From: Mikania micrantha
Taxonomy: Eukaryota; Streptophyta; Magnoliopsida; Asterales; Asteraceae
Reading direction: 5' to 3'
NCBI GenBank assembly: GCA_009363875.1
Contig: CM018687.1
Coordinates: 20,180,764-20,244,763 of the forward strand
DNA length: 64,000 bases
Below are positions 36,513-48,607 of the stretch, piece by piece; the stretch's first letter is position 1, and each line of letters starts with the position of its first letter. A program made the translations under genes and the position numbers. The notes beneath the pieces were generated by a model. The model had not been told where the DNA came from, did not search any database, and saw nothing but the letters and a program-made list of their open reading frames with translations.

Positions 36513-38516
36513 ATGTATTGTTTGTGTAGTCGTGACAACGCTTGGGTTGATAATCAGCGGCAGATGAATCTTGTTCATGGAAGAAATCGGATTGCTTGCT
36601 CGATGACGAAGATTTTATCCATCAAATCCAAGTTCTCACGCGCCACAAGTCATTCGATTGTCTCTAAAACAATCTCTTCATCTTTTCAATCAAATCTCGC
36701 AAACAAAATCCTCAACTCTGAATCCGCAAGGGAAGCTCTTCAGTTGTACTATCCATCTGCCAAAAACATCGATCCCACCAAGAATCTAAAACTGCATTCT
36801 TCTGCAATTTATTTCTTAACCAACGCAAGATTATACTTGAAGGCCAGGTGTTTGATGAAAGACCTCATTGAAACTCTACACAAGTCTTGCCCTCCTCATA
36901 GACTGAGTTCATTACTTTTTCATGCCCTTGATCAAACCGAACTCACCAAACCCAAAACTAAAGTGTTTGGAGTGTTGATGGTCGCGTTAACCGAATCGGG
37001 TTTTGTGGACGAGGCGTATTGGGTGCTCAAGAAAACAAACGAGTTGCCTGCTGTTCATGTTTGTAATAGAATTTTAGATGGGTTTTTGAAGATGGGAAGG
37101 TTTAATTCAATGTGGGAGGCTTATACAAACATTTTTTCTCATGATGTGTCGCCAGATGTTGTCACGTATGGGATTTTAATCGATGCCTGTTGTCATGAAG
37201 ATGATATTAAGTATGCGTGCAAGTTGTTTGATGAAATGCTTGAAAGAGGTTTGAGTCCGAGTGTCGTGGTTTATACAACTCTCATACGTGGGTTTTGCTC
37301 TGAAGGTAGAATGTTGGAAGCTGAAAGCATGTTTGCTGACATGAGCAAAGCTGGTGTGATCCCAAGTTTGTATACTTATAATGTACTATTAGATGGTCAT
37401 TGTAAGATGGCTAATGTTGATAAAGCTCTTGACGTTTACCGAGAAATACTAATTGCGGGCTTGAATCCTAATTTTGTCACATTTGGTATCCTTGTTGACA
37501 TGTGTTGCAAGATGAATAGCACACTGGCTGCTGAAAGCTGTTTGGCACAGATGATGAAATTTGGTGAGATTCCTAATTCTTATGTGTATAATTGCTTAAT
37601 TGATGGGTACTGCAAGGAGGGCAATCTTTCTGCAGCACTTGATTTGTTAGCAGAAATGGAAATGGTGGATACTGCAAATGATGTTTTCACTTATTGTATA
37701 CTTATAAATGGTTATTGCAATATGGGTAGATTGAAAGAGGCAGATGATTTGTTGAAAGAAATGAATAGAAAGGGGATTGATGCGAATTCAGCAGTTTACA
37801 ACGCATTAATCAACGGGTATTCAAAGAATGGAAACATGGTGAAAGCTCTAGAGTTGTGTGGTCAAATGGTGGTCAATGGTGTGGAGGTTAATGTCATTAC
37901 TTATTCCACGTTAATAGATGGTTACTGTAAGGTGAAAGACATGGGATCTGCAATGGGTTTGTACACAGAAATGGTGATCAAAGGTCTTGTGCCTGATATT
38001 GTTGCTTATACAGCTTTAATTGATGGATATTTTAAAGATTGTAACATGAAAGCAGCACTACGAGTCTACAACGAGATGATTGAAGCAGGTTTGACTCCAA
38101 ATGTTTTCACTCTTGGTTGTTTAATCGATGGATTTTGCAAAGATGGTTTAACTAATGACGCGATCAAGATTTTCTTGGATAACATGCAACATTTCCCCCC
38201 AAATAATGTTCTTTACACATCACTAATTCATGGGCTTTGCAACAATGGGCAAATTTTCAAAGCCAGCAAGTTTTTCACAGAAATGAGAAGTATTGGTTTG
38301 AAGCCAGACGTGGAGCTTTATGCTGTCATTACACAATGGCATTTTAAAACAAAGCATGTTCACGATGTGACTATGTTACATGCAGATATGCTTAAGATGG
38401 GTGTGATCCCAAATGATATCATTTATGGTGTTTTTGCAAGGGGTTATCGAGAAATCAAGGATTATAAATCAGCTTTCAGGTGTTCTGATGATCTGCTCCC
38501 AGGTATTAAAGTTTAA
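36513..38516 (+). CDS. P-class pentatricopeptide repeat protein, intronless
   Basis: A 667-residue open frame without introns. From about residue 148 to 660 it is a nearly continuous run of about 14 35-residue PPR motifs (for example the VVTYGILIDACC, VVYTTLIRGFC, YTYNVLLDGHCK and YVYNCLIDGYCK starts). There are no E, DYW or SMR tails, so it is P-class. Such proteins bind organelle transcripts and guide processing, stability or translation. The N-terminus after Met31 (ATG 36603: MTKILSIKSKFSRATSHS) is basic and Ser/Thr-rich, typical of a mitochondrial or plastid presequence. The first ATG is used here, but 36603 may be the true start. The RNA target is unknown. Motif positions 5 and 35 (N/D/S types) are well kept, arguing for function. 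Confidence 0.92.
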   Translation: MYCLCSRDNAWVDNQRQMNLVHGRNRIACSMTKILSIKSKFSRATSHSIVSKTISSSFQSNLANKILNSESAREALQLYYPSAKNIDPTKNLKLHSSAIYFLTNARLYLKARCLMKDLIETLHKSCPPHRLSSLLFHALDQTELTKPKTKVFGVLMVALTESGFVDEAYWVLKKTNELPAVHVCNRILDGFLKMGRFNSMWEAYTNIFSHDVSPDVVTYGILIDACCHEDDIKYACKLFDEMLERGLSPSVVVYTTLIRGFCSEGRMLEAESMFADMSKAGVIPSLYTYNVLLDGHCKMANVDKALDVYREILIAGLNPNFVTFGILVDMCCKMNSTLAAESCLAQMMKFGEIPNSYVYNCLIDGYCKEGNLSAALDLLAEMEMVDTANDVFTYCILINGYCNMGRLKEADDLLKEMNRKGIDANSAVYNALINGYSKNGNMVKALELCGQMVVNGVEVNVITYSTLIDGYCKVKDMGSAMGLYTEMVIKGLVPDIVAYTALIDGYFKDCNMKAALRVYNEMIEAGLTPNVFTLGCLIDGFCKDGLTNDAIKIFLDNMQHFPPNNVLYTSLIHGLCNNGQIFKASKFFTEMRSIGLKPDVELYAVITQWHFKTKHVHDVTMLHADMLKMGVIPNDIIYGVFARGYREIKDYKSAFRCSDDLLPGIKV

Positions 38517-39404
38517 TGGGTTTTTTTCCTTTTTTTTTCAGGCTATAGAAAATCTTAACTTGAAATAGATACATGACCAAAATTGGTTAATTTGTAGTTG
38601 TGTTTAGCAGCATACCCAACCTAGAGGTAGTTACCCTTTGGAGAACAGAGCAGTATTGTTGTACAATCTTATTTTTGAAGAGTTTTGACACAAAATGATT
38701 TCTTGTTTTGGGTTAAGTTTTAACAAAGGGATGATCTTGCAATAAAACCAAGGTGTTCTCACAATTATGCTACTAAACTAAAAAATAAAGAGCTCAAAAG
38801 GATAAAATAAATTATTGTCCTCGTATATAGACCAATATATTGAAAAGCTAACAAATGACAAATACATTGAAAAATTAACAAATAACAAATATATCGAGAC
38901 CAAAATAATGAGATCCAATTACCACTTTCGGTTTTCTCAATACACCAATCATACATTTTAAAGACGACATGAAAGAAAAAGGAATAAGCTTTTTACACTA
39001 GTCTATGCAAATATATGGAGTCTTGATCCATCACCTTTGTAAGTGTATGTCACAACACGAAGCAATGTGCTTTTTGGCTTTAGAATCCTTCCTGTTGTCA
39101 AAATGCAACATTTCTAACCATATGAACACACTGCAAACCTGGAAAAAAATTTACAAACATTTTAGAGAAATTAATAAACTCAAGACATGCAAACTTCATG
39201 TACCCAACTGTTTGATCATTTAAATAAGCAGTTAATCCTTAAGATCTCATAAATTGTATAACGTATTAAAATCTTTAATAAACCACAAAGATAAAAAATA
39301 TATATATCAAATACTGGTAACAAGAAAAAGTCTTACATTGAGATAAGATAACCAATGCTTGAATCACATCCTACTTGAATAAATCCAACTGAGGTTGAAA
39401 AGTT
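38517..39404. other. Spacer between convergent PPR and epimerase genes
   Basis: Probable 3' untranslated regions of both genes, with AATAAA at 38741 on the plus side. AT-rich, with no supported coding sequence. Confidence 0.5.
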
Positions 39405-42400
39405 TTACGAATGAATTGCCGGTCTGGTGCTGGTTTTAATGCCTTTTATTGCTATAAAAAACGTGCAGAAAATAGGTCAAATAAATTTAGAGACTTGTAT
39501 GTATTTATGTGAAAACAGGTCGTTTTTTATAGAGTCAGTGTGGGGTTTAAACTCTTTTTTTGGCCACTTCTAAGTTCTAATTAATAATTAATTAAGTATG
39601 ATTATGACAACAATTTTGCTAATCAAAATCTTTGAATAAAATGTTTTAGGAGGTTGTATGCATTTAAATAAACACTTTGGCGACTTTCAACCGGTTTTCC
39701 TTTCAGCTCATTTTTTATTAAAAAAATTGATATTTTTGACAATTGATCAGATAAAGATAAAAACCAACCTAATCAACCCATTTACATATAAATGGGAACA
39801 AATTGAAACCTCATCTGGTGAAAGGTGGAGTCCTTACCTTCAGCATAATCTTTAGCTCCAAAGACAGCAGAACCAGCAACCAACGCATTAGCCCCCGCTT
39901 CAATAACCTGCCAAAAAATTTTGAATATTATTAGTTTTTTCTAAAATACTTGCTAGGTTTTACTTTTACATGCTTAATTATAATGAGAGAAAATCATATA
40001 AACCATTGAAACCAACTGAACTACCCAAACCAAAGCAAGTCAGTTGGTTTGAGATCCAAAAGGTTTGGTTTTCACGGTTTAAAAATTTTCAATACAGACT
40101 AACAACTAAAAGTAAAAAACAACTAATCCGAACCCTTAAACCACCAAACCAGTAAAACTGGATGGTCCAGCTTAAAAGATTGCTTATGTTGTCAAACTTC
40201 ATGATCACCATTGATTAACCAAACCCTTTAAATAGGGGAGAGTACAACTATAAAATAAGAAAGGATATATATAACAAATTACAATCACAATCAATAATAA
40301 TCTAATACTAAAATAAAGCCAAGCGGTTGGCAAAGATACCCCGCAGTTTGAGCGGAAGGAGGACATACACTCAAGCTGGAACAAAATGATTGAAACATCT
40401 GTCTTGATAACCCCTTCGTGAAAATATCAGCATACTAGAGGGATGAAGGGACATGAAGAACACAAATTGTACCCACACCAACTTGCTCACTAACAAAGTG
40501 AATATCAATTTTAATATGCTTGATCCTCTAGTGTTGCATCGGCTTGTTGGATAAATAAACGACACACACATTATCGCAATCTATAACTGAAGCCTAACGC
40601 AGAGGTGTATGAACCATGACTGCGAGGTGGCAATAGAAAGCGTTGTTCGAATAGTTGTGGGTTTAACAACTGGGTTAAAGGTGTCATCACAGTCAATGCC
40701 CATAGTTTGAGAATTTTCATTAACAAGACGTACCTTGTATCGTGATAAAGATCCATCTGATTTAAAATTATGTCGAAAGCCGCATGCAACGTACCACCAG
40801 CGCTCTTTAGGTCGAGGAACAATTTCGCATGTTTCATTGTCCAGTAAGGCTAAAACTCGGTTTTCATAGCATTTTACCAATTTGGATCGGTAAGGGCTTT
40901 GGCATAGGTGTTCGGTACAAGAGATATAGTGGTGGTGGATAAGTGTGTGGACAGTGGCATGTGATCTACACCCAATGGTCATGGGATGCACATTTAAGGA
41001 GGATGAGAGGAATGGCAGATGGTTGGCTATGCGTGGGGTGAGGGCCATCTAGTTGGCTGATATTTAGAGGTGATTGAAAAGAAGGCGGTAACTAGGGGCT
41101 TTACACAGGAGAATGATAGGTAAATCCCAATGGAAGGGGATCATCGAGATAAGTATAGGATGTGGAAATTTGGGGAATGGTGTAGGGAAAGGTTTGCTCA
41201 TCAAAGGTCAAGTGACGGGAAATATGAACTTTACCAGCGATGGGGTCAAAACACCAGTGCCCTTGGAAATTGAGAGGATACTCAAGAAAGAGGCATCTGA
41301 CTAACCTTGGGTGTAACTTATGTGGTTGAGTAGCAGAGGTGTTTGGGGGTAACAAGCACAACCAAAGACTCGTAAATGGTTGTATTCAGGATGACGTAAG
41401 TAAAGAGCGAATGTGGGTGTGTAAAAGTTTAGACGTTTAGCTGGCAAGATATTATGGAGGTATGTAGTTGTGTGGAGAGCTTCCACCCAAAATGGGTGCA
41501 GGAGATTGGCATGAGTTGGTGAAATTTGGTAAAAGTGGGGAAGGTTTCAAATTTATATTTAAGTGGGTAAACCCACACAAAGTTGAAAAATTTGAGAAAT
41601 TATCAATGAGAACCATATAATATTTATATCCGGATTTACTTGTGATTCGGGATGTCCATAAGTCGCAATGTATAATATCAAATATAGCAAATGTTAATGA
41701 ATTTGATGAATAAAAGTACAATCGTTTACTATTTGAAAGTTGACAAGGATTGCAAACATGTGATAGCTTTTCCTTATTACAAGAAAAACTGAAATGACGA
41801 CTTAAAAAATCTAAAACTTGAGCCCCAGGATGGCAACGATGATCATGCCATGGAAGTTTGGAAGATGCTATAAAACAAGTTTGAGGCGAGAGTTGTGATG
41901 GAGTAAATGGATAGAGGTCCCAGTGCTGTTGTGGCAAGAGAGTCTGTTTAGTTTTGAGGTTCTTCAATGAAAAAACAAAAGGGTGTCTTTCTATAGACAC
42001 ATTATTATCACGAGTAAAATGGTGGACATAAACAAGGCTTTTGATCATTTGAAAAGATGTAAAGGACATGGGTAAGATGTATGTTCGGTTTGGTAAATAA
42101 TGAAACCGCGTGTTGGATTCATTAACTGGTAAAGAATTGCCATTGCCCATCAAGAAATTACTACAAACCAGTGTCCATGATGTCCAGGAAGAGGTGGGTT
42201 GATTGACCTACATATTAGCGAAAGCAGCACTCAAGTCGGATGGACACAGTGCCTTGTACCCTCTTTGTTGGAGCGGGTTGTAGGATGGATATGGCAGCTC
42301 AGCCCAAGGAAAACCAACAACAACATGGGCTTGTGTTGTAGAGCACTAGGTTGAGACGAATGGCTAGTGGGTCTCAACTGTTTGGGTCAGATAAGGACAT

Positions 42401-45400
42401 GGTGGAGGAGTCCACTAGGCCCAGTTGGGATAAGACATGTTTTGAGCAGTCCATGAATTAAATGGTTGCCTTACACCACCTCTGCCCATGTTGCCCCGAC
42501 GATTCCAGGAGCCCCGACCCCGTCCCCTGCCTCGTGACTGGTAGGGAATAGGGATTATGTTGACTTCTGCTGATGTTGCTAGGAGGTGGCTGTGATGGTG
42601 CGGCTCGGGCTGCAAGAACCGTGGATTGTGATCCTTGCCAAGCTTCAATCTGTATGACTTCAACCTTAAGCATTATGACTGCCCGATCCTAATATACTCC
42701 ATGTTGATTGATTAAAGAGGCTGTAGTGTTTTATTGTATGGGAAGGCCGCGAACCAGTTGAAGGACCAATCCTTGTTAGCCAAATCAGTCAACCGCTGGC
42801 AGCAGTCTTTAACAAAGGAGCAGGCCGTGAGGTTCATGTTGTAGAAATTTGTCTTAAGTGTTGTTGCGCGTGCCTTCTGGTTGCTGAAAAAAATTTCTCC
42901 AGTTTTATCCAGACCGCATAGGCAGTAGTGTTGATGTCAAGAGTACGAATCAGAAAATTCGTCTGAGATGGTACTATATATCCATTGTAAAACCAAAGCA
43001 TCAAGCTCCTTCCATGCTTCATAATCAGCAGAGTTCGTGGCTGGAGCGGGGCGTGCCATCTATGCGATTAGAGACCTTGTAGGTGATTGCGTGAAGTCAA
43101 AACAGCTTGACCCAGGAAGAGTATGTGATCTTCATTTCATCTAAGGTCCGGATTTTAGTTTGGATGTTTGTGATTGAATAAACCGGGTGGAGGGAGGTAA
43201 GGTTTGGACAACGGTTCAACAACTTCTTTGGTCATGGTGAGTTATCGGTGATCGGAAAAAACAAAAAGGGAATGAACCGAGGCTCTGATACCATAAAAGA
43301 TTGTATATGGTGTCAAACTTCATGATCTCCATTGATTAACCAAACCCTTTAAATAGGGAATAGTACAACTATAAAATAAGAAAGGATATGTATAACAAAT
43401 TACAATCACAATCTATAATAATGTAATACTAACAATCCTGTGAGTATGGATTCAAATGGATATATACCTTGTATGCATTATTGGGACCAACTCCACCATC
43501 TACCTCAATCCATGGATTCAGACCCTGTTGAATAAAATACAATGTCATCATCAATAATAGACTATGGTACCTGAAGCCATTTTCAGAGAAACGTTCAAAG
43601 TAACCATGGAAACAACAAAAACATATGGCTCACGCTCATCACAGACCCAAAGGACAATTAACAATTTGGGTCAACCAACAAACAATTTTGTCTTTGCTTT
43701 TTCTTGAGCTTTGTAAAAAATTAACTTTTTCAATACGCTTTAGACAAATTTATTGTAACAATGATAATCTAATTTTCTTAATAATATCATTTAGAAGATC
43801 TTATGAATTCTATTGGAGGCCCAAAATCCTTGTATATATTGCATATAAAGAATTAAATTAAAGGTTTTGAACATAAAAGTAAGAATACAACACACCTTAT
43901 CAATACACATTCTTCTCAGGTCTGATATCTTCTTCACCTGGCTTTCAATAAAGCTTTGCCCACCAAATCCAGGATTCACAGACATAATCAAGACCAGATC
44001 AACCACTGTTTAACGATTAATTAAAACATAATTTAGTGTTTGATATTCTCATCTACAGACTACAAATGATGAAATAAAGATCACACTTTGAAGATAAGAA
44101 TTTGACCCAACCAAAATTATGTTCTCTAGCAACAGAGGAGGTCATTTCAACCCACTTACCTCAAAATGGGTTGATTTGGGCTATATTATACCTCTAATGG
44201 GTCAAAATGGGTAGAACAGTTCGGAAGTGTCACAAAGCTTTTAGTTACATGTCCTTAACTCGTTTATCAAAGAAAACATATTAGTTTTATAACAGTATAG
44301 CTTCTTTACTCATATATAATGCATTATATTTTATAAAATTCTAGAAAAGGAGGGACAACAAAAGTTTGCAGGCCAACACAACCCGGCCCAAGTGCACACT
44401 AAAATTTATCCATTCTGACCAGTTACCAAACCCTCCCAATTTAACCCCTCTACATAGTAATGAACAAGATCTTGCTACTACTAAAAGAAGAAAATAAAAA
44501 AACCAAAAAAAAAAAATTAAAATTTGTAGATCAAAGAAACATGTATTAAGACTTTGCTTTGCATGAGTAAGTGTGCAAAAGTTGAAAAATTCTATAATTT
44601 ACCATCTAAGACATATTCTATTGTTGTTATTGGTGTTGCAGGGTTCAAGACTACTCCTGCTTTCGCTCCAAGACTTTTAATCTAAAATAAAAAGGATTAA
44701 TATAGAGTGGTAAGTAGCCATAAGAAGAAAAACACTACAAAATTAAACGACCATACCCAGTAAAGTTCTACTAATAGCCAAGCTATTGATAGTTTCCGGA
44801 GAGAGTGAGATGTAGGAAAACCTTACCTCTACCCCTAAGGAAAAAGAGACTACTTTCAGAGGGACCCCAGGCTCGAATAACAAACAAACACAGATAAAAT
44901 AAAAAATGAACAAATACAATGTTGAAATCTCACTTGATTGAGGGTACGATGTAAATGAATGGTTGAAGATTGCTCACAATGAACACTGACTATGTCAGCT
45001 CCAGCTTTTATAAAGTCAGGAACTCGTTGTTCAGGTTCCACAATCATCTGTCATGTTTTAAAATTCCCATAAGCATGATTCCCCTTCTAACACAATCTAT
45101 ACATACATACAAGGAAGGGTTCATGATAAAACTTTCCAAACTAAAATCCTCCATAGTGCATATATGCATTATACAACATATATGAAATGTACTGCATATA
45201 AGTTTTATATCATATTACATATATGTACTATTAATATCCTTTATGTAGTATGACATACTGCATATATGTAATATGAAGTTTTTTTGTTTTCTCACGAATA
45301 GGGCTGTAAACGAACCGAATGAACATGAACGAGCCCTTGTTCGTGTTCGTTCATTTAACTTTTACCTTGTTCACGAACGGTTCACGAACGCTAACGAACA

Positions 45401-46613
45401 TATATTATTTAAACAACAAAACTCAACATTCTTAATCTCAGGCATTGGAGATAATCATTTACAATAATAAATTAAAATATTATAGTATTAAACTAAATAT
45501 AACTAAAATATTATGGTATGAAACTAAAAATTAAAAATATACAACATATTTAATGAATAAATATAATAAATGAACTTAACCGAACATAAACGAACGTAAA
45601 CGAACATGTTACCGAACGTTCACGAACACAAATGAACGAACACGACCTCTGTTCATGTTCGTTCCTTTAACTAAATGAACGGAATTTTTTGTTCGTGTTC
45701 GTTCATTTATTAAACGAACGAACATAAACGAACTTCCCGCCGAACGGTTCACGAATTGTTCGCTGAACGTTCGGTTCGTTTACAGCCATACTCACGAAGC
45801 ATGAGTTTTCTAACCCGCCTGCTCGCCCGTAATACTGGCATACACACATAAATACACGTGTGTGTTTGTGTGTGAGATACTATTTGCAATGGATTACCAA
45901 ATGCACATCCAGTGGGAGGTCTGTCACGGGGCGCAAAGCATCCACAACAAGAGGTCCAATAGTTATATTGGGAACAAATCGGCCATCCATTACATCAACA
46001 TGAATCCAATCACAACCAGCTTGTTCAACTGCTTTCACCTACGCTTACAAAAACAAGATCTAAAATTGTTCAAGATATGCATCAAACTAAAAGTAGAGTA
46101 TCAGCATATACATTGAACTATTTCTTGTTAACGAGAACCATGAACACAGAATAATACCTGTTCTCCCAGCTTGGAGAAGTTTGCAGAAAGAATTGAAGGA
46201 GAAACAATAATATCACTTTTTGCAAACCTATCAACCCGCGAGCTAGCCTTCGCTAAGGTTCTAATAGCTTTCCTAAATTCATGAATTTGAAAATCAAGAT
46301 TACAATTATAGAGATTATAAACTGAACATAAAATTTATGAAACAATTACACCTCCTTGAAGAACATAATATTCACAACCAATTAATCATAACTAGAACAT
46401 GAAACACTTACAAGATTTCTACAGGCTGCCTTCAAATAGAAGAGATAATCAACACACCCCACAACAATTTTGATCAATTATCATGAAGAAATTACCAAAA
46501 TCCAGAATTCAGAAAAGGAAACCATACCTTGTGCAACTGAGCGACTTATGCTTAGCAAACCGATTAATCTGCGATTGGATCAGTGTCGATGAACCCAAAG
46601 AAGTAGTTGTCAT
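39405..46613 (-). CDS. RPE: Ribulose-phosphate 3-epimerase, plastid-targeted
   Basis: Ten coding exons on the minus strand: 46528-46613, 46412-46429, 46158-46272, 45898-46038, 44934-45047, 44603-44681, 43896-44005, 43468-43524, 39838-39907 and 39405-39451. All have GT/AG borders and together give 837 nt, 278 codons plus stop. The enzyme interconverts ribulose 5-phosphate and xylulose 5-phosphate in the Calvin cycle and pentose phosphate pathway. Seen: a Ser/Thr-rich transit peptide (residues 1 to about 50), SPSILSANF (59-67), WIHVDVMDG (84-92; H86, D88), DVHLM (H119), [10 protein letters not shown] (phosphate loop, 194-203) and EVDGG (D230), so every catalytic and metal residue is present. 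Exon 2 is only 18 nt. Intron 8 (3.6 kb) contains a Copia relic, and introns 4-5 carry an hAT MITE and an AU SINE. The reading frame is intact, so the gene is probably functional. Confidence 0.95.
40181..43434 (-). mobile_element. Decayed Ty1/copia element in epimerase intron 8
   Basis: Short LTRs lie at about 40181-40311 and 43302-43434 (131-133 bp, sharing GTCAAACTTCATGAT and TTTAAATAGG). The primer site TGGTATCAGAGCC is on the minus strand at 43281-43293, inside the right LTR. At about 3.25 kb it is shorter than a full Copia element. It lies opposite no host exon, in the same transcriptional direction as the epimerase gene. The exact ends and target duplication could not be fixed. Confidence 0.85.
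40324..43080 (-). pseudogene. Copia gag-pol remnants
   Basis: Fragments in order on the minus strand: Gag-like (about 43022-42415), GAG-pre-integrase and integrase start (42153-41452, with [10 protein letters not shown] and FDIIHCDLW), integrase end and linker (41486-41101, with [11 protein letters not shown]), RT start (41048-40581) and the C-terminal ADIFTKGL tail (about 40460-40420). Most of RT and RNase H is missing between the last two. Frames are broken by stops and shifts. Confidence 0.85.
44755..44880 (-). mobile_element. AU SINE remnant in epimerase intron 5
   Basis: On the plus strand: CATACCCAGTAAAG, GAGATGTAGGAAAACCTTACC, CTACCCCTAAGG and AGAGGGACCCCAGGCTCG. This is the AU SINE consensus order in reverse, diverged. 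It lies in the intron between exons 5 and 6. Confidence 0.6.
45299..45790. mobile_element. hAT-type MITE, copy 2, with perfect 8-bp duplication
   Basis: 492 bp, ends TAGGGCTGTAAACGAACC and GGTTCGTTTACAGCCATA, flanked by CTCACGAA on both sides (45291-45298 and 45791-45798). The 8-bp duplication and TAGGG-type ends indicate hAT. The interior is AT-rich with repeated AACGAAC words and has no transposase. It sits in epimerase intron 4. Confidence 0.9.
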
Positions 46614-47224
46614 TCTTTGAATGTTTTCAGATGAATCTTTTTAACAAACAGTTGGTGGGCATAGCCTAAAGATGGTAAAATCTTTACTATATCATCGCCA
46701 AATCTAATCTTCTGGGTAAATCAATAATTTCGGTTGTTGGAGAAGTAATAAAGGAGTCGAGAACACAGAAACAGGGGTGGGCTTGATTATCTGAAACGAG
46801 CGGCTAATGCAAATATGCCTCTCCGAAGCCGTAAAAAGTCGGATGACTCCAATTGGACGCCGCAACAAGAAAATGTTCGGGTAAAAGAATTGATTTTATA
46901 ATGTAACCATGGTGTTTAAATGTACCTATACTAATAATAAGGTTTTTAGTGCCACGTTATTTTTTCAGAACTTCTCAACCTTTATTTTCCTCGTCTCTCA
47001 CATATTTATTATCTAACTAGGTTATAGACCCGTATATTACGCGTGTTTGCGAATAAAAAATAATGTGATTTTATAATTATGTCATCGTGAATTTATGTAA
47101 TTAAAATAATTTTATTATATCTTTTTTAAATTTACATGATTATATTAATACTAATAATACTAGTTATACCCTTTTTATATAGAAAAACTTTAAAGATAAA
47201 AATTTATAAAAAAAATGTTCTTAA

Positions 47225-47226
<2 letters not shown>
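46614..47226. other. Epimerase 5' leader/promoter and intergenic DNA
   Basis: The region just above 46613 should hold the leader and promoter of the minus-strand epimerase gene. No clear TATA box was identified. Beyond about 46900 the sequence is AT-rich with a 'ggttatagacccgtatattacgcgtg' stretch that looks repeat-derived. No coding frame. Confidence 0.4.

Positions 47227-47273
<47 letters not shown>
47227..47273. repeat. (TA)n microsatellite
   Basis: About 23 uninterrupted TA units. Confidence 0.97.
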
Positions 47274-47281
<8 letters not shown>

Positions 47282-47788
47282 CACTGTTGTTAAAATCGGC
47301 CTAGGCAGCCGCCTAGGCGCTAAGCGGCCATTTACTATGTCGATTTTGGCCTAGGCGGGGCTAGGCGGCCTGGTCGGGGCCTAGTCAGATTTATTTATTT
47401 TTTTTCGATTTTTTGACTTTTTTTGGTTTTTTTTGACTTTTTTATGGTAAAAACTAAAAAGGGACAAACTTCATGATTATTTAGACATTTCTTAACACTA
47501 ATTCCTTCATATGTCTCTGAAACATCGAATCCAACCACTTAATATCGAAATTCATCTCTAAACTTTGAACTTGGTGTTTAAGTTTGCTTTGAAATACTTG
47601 ACTTAGTATGTTTAAGTTTATTTTTTAAATTATTTGAAGTATTATTATATTAAATTATTGATATTGATGTATATATATAATATATATTTGTAAAATTACA
47701 TATAAAAATTATAATATGCCTAGTGCCGATTAATCCCTAGGCGGTACCTCACCGCCCGACTAGCGCCTAGCGACTTCTATAACCATGA
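47282..47788. mobile_element. MITE-like element with GCCTAGGCG-rich ends
   Basis: Left end CACTGTTGTTAAAATCGG followed by CCTAGGCAGCCGCCTAGGCG. The right end is CGCCTAGCGACTTCTATAACCATGA, an imperfect inverted copy. Between them is AT-rich non-coding DNA. Duplication of the flanks is obscured by TA repeats on both sides. Superfamily not assigned. Confidence 0.45.
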
Positions 47789-47804
47789 TATATATATATA
47801 TATA

Positions 47805-48232
47805 GGGAATATATAATTTGAAAACCACTTCTTAGTGCGAAAACCGTGAAAACTATGTAAAAATCATGTAAAAAAACGTATTTTTTTTGAAATTTTTTTT
47901 ACAGGTTTGTAACACTGTTGGACACATTTTTATAAAAAAATCAAAAAAGCGCCGACCATATATTTTTTAAAAAAATATTTTATAAAACCATGTAAAACAT
48001 AATCTGACGAAATTTTTTTACGTTTTGTTACGTATGTTTTACATGGTTTTATAAAATATTTTTTTAAAAAATATATGGTCGGTGCTTTTTTGATTTTTTT
48101 TATAAAAATGTGACCAATAGTGTTATAAACCTGTAAAAAAAATTTCAAAAAAAAATACGTTTTTTTTACATGATTTTTACATGGTTTTCACGGTTTTCGC
48201 ACTAAGAAGTGGTTTTCAAATTATGTATTCCC
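47805..48232. mobile_element. 428-bp foldback MITE
   Basis: The element is almost entirely one inverted repeat: GGGAATATATAATTTG at the left and CAAATTATGTATTCCC at the right, with arms of about 200 bp meeting near 48020. TA-rich flanks hide the target duplication. No coding capacity; the transcript would be a long hairpin. Confidence 0.85.
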
Positions 48233-48244
48233 TATATATATATG

Positions 48245-48607
48245 CATGCTAAAGTTATAACTCCAAAAAGATTAAAATGAAATGAAATCACACAATTATT
48301 ATCATGAAATTTACAAGATATAAATCCACCAAAACCTATAGATACAGAAAATCAAACATCAAGTATTATAGAAAAATCAGAAGGTTCAATAGAAATAACA
48401 TTTAATAATAATTTTCCTAGAAATTCTATATCAAGTAGTAGTATAAATAGTTTACAAGGAAATATTATAAGAAGATCACAATCGATGAAGCTATCAGGAA
48501 TAGATTATTCTAATTCTATACCTAAAGCTTTATATGAAGAAGAAATAAATAATAAATCTTATACACCAAGTAAATCTGATATGGATTGTTATGAAGAATT
48601 ACAATGA
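48245..48607 (+). pseudogene. Endogenous pararetrovirus-like coding relic (Caulimoviridae-like)
   Basis: An A-rich coding-like stretch with strong preference for ATA, AGA and AAT codons, unlike nearby DNA. From 48308 a 99-codon frame runs to TGA at 48605-48607. The same frame upstream is broken by TGA at 48278-48280 and 48305-48307. The C-terminal part is Ser/Asn-rich with a YTPSKSDMD end. The stop overlaps a new ATG as ATGA, the coupling used between adjacent reading frames in caulimovirids. Assignment to that family, perhaps the end of a movement-protein region, is inference from style and layout. It is a broken fragment between a MITE and an LTR. Confidence 0.45.

Noticed and set aside
45862..46116. 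Plus-strand 84-residue frame
   Set aside because: Opposite-strand shadow of epimerase exon 4.
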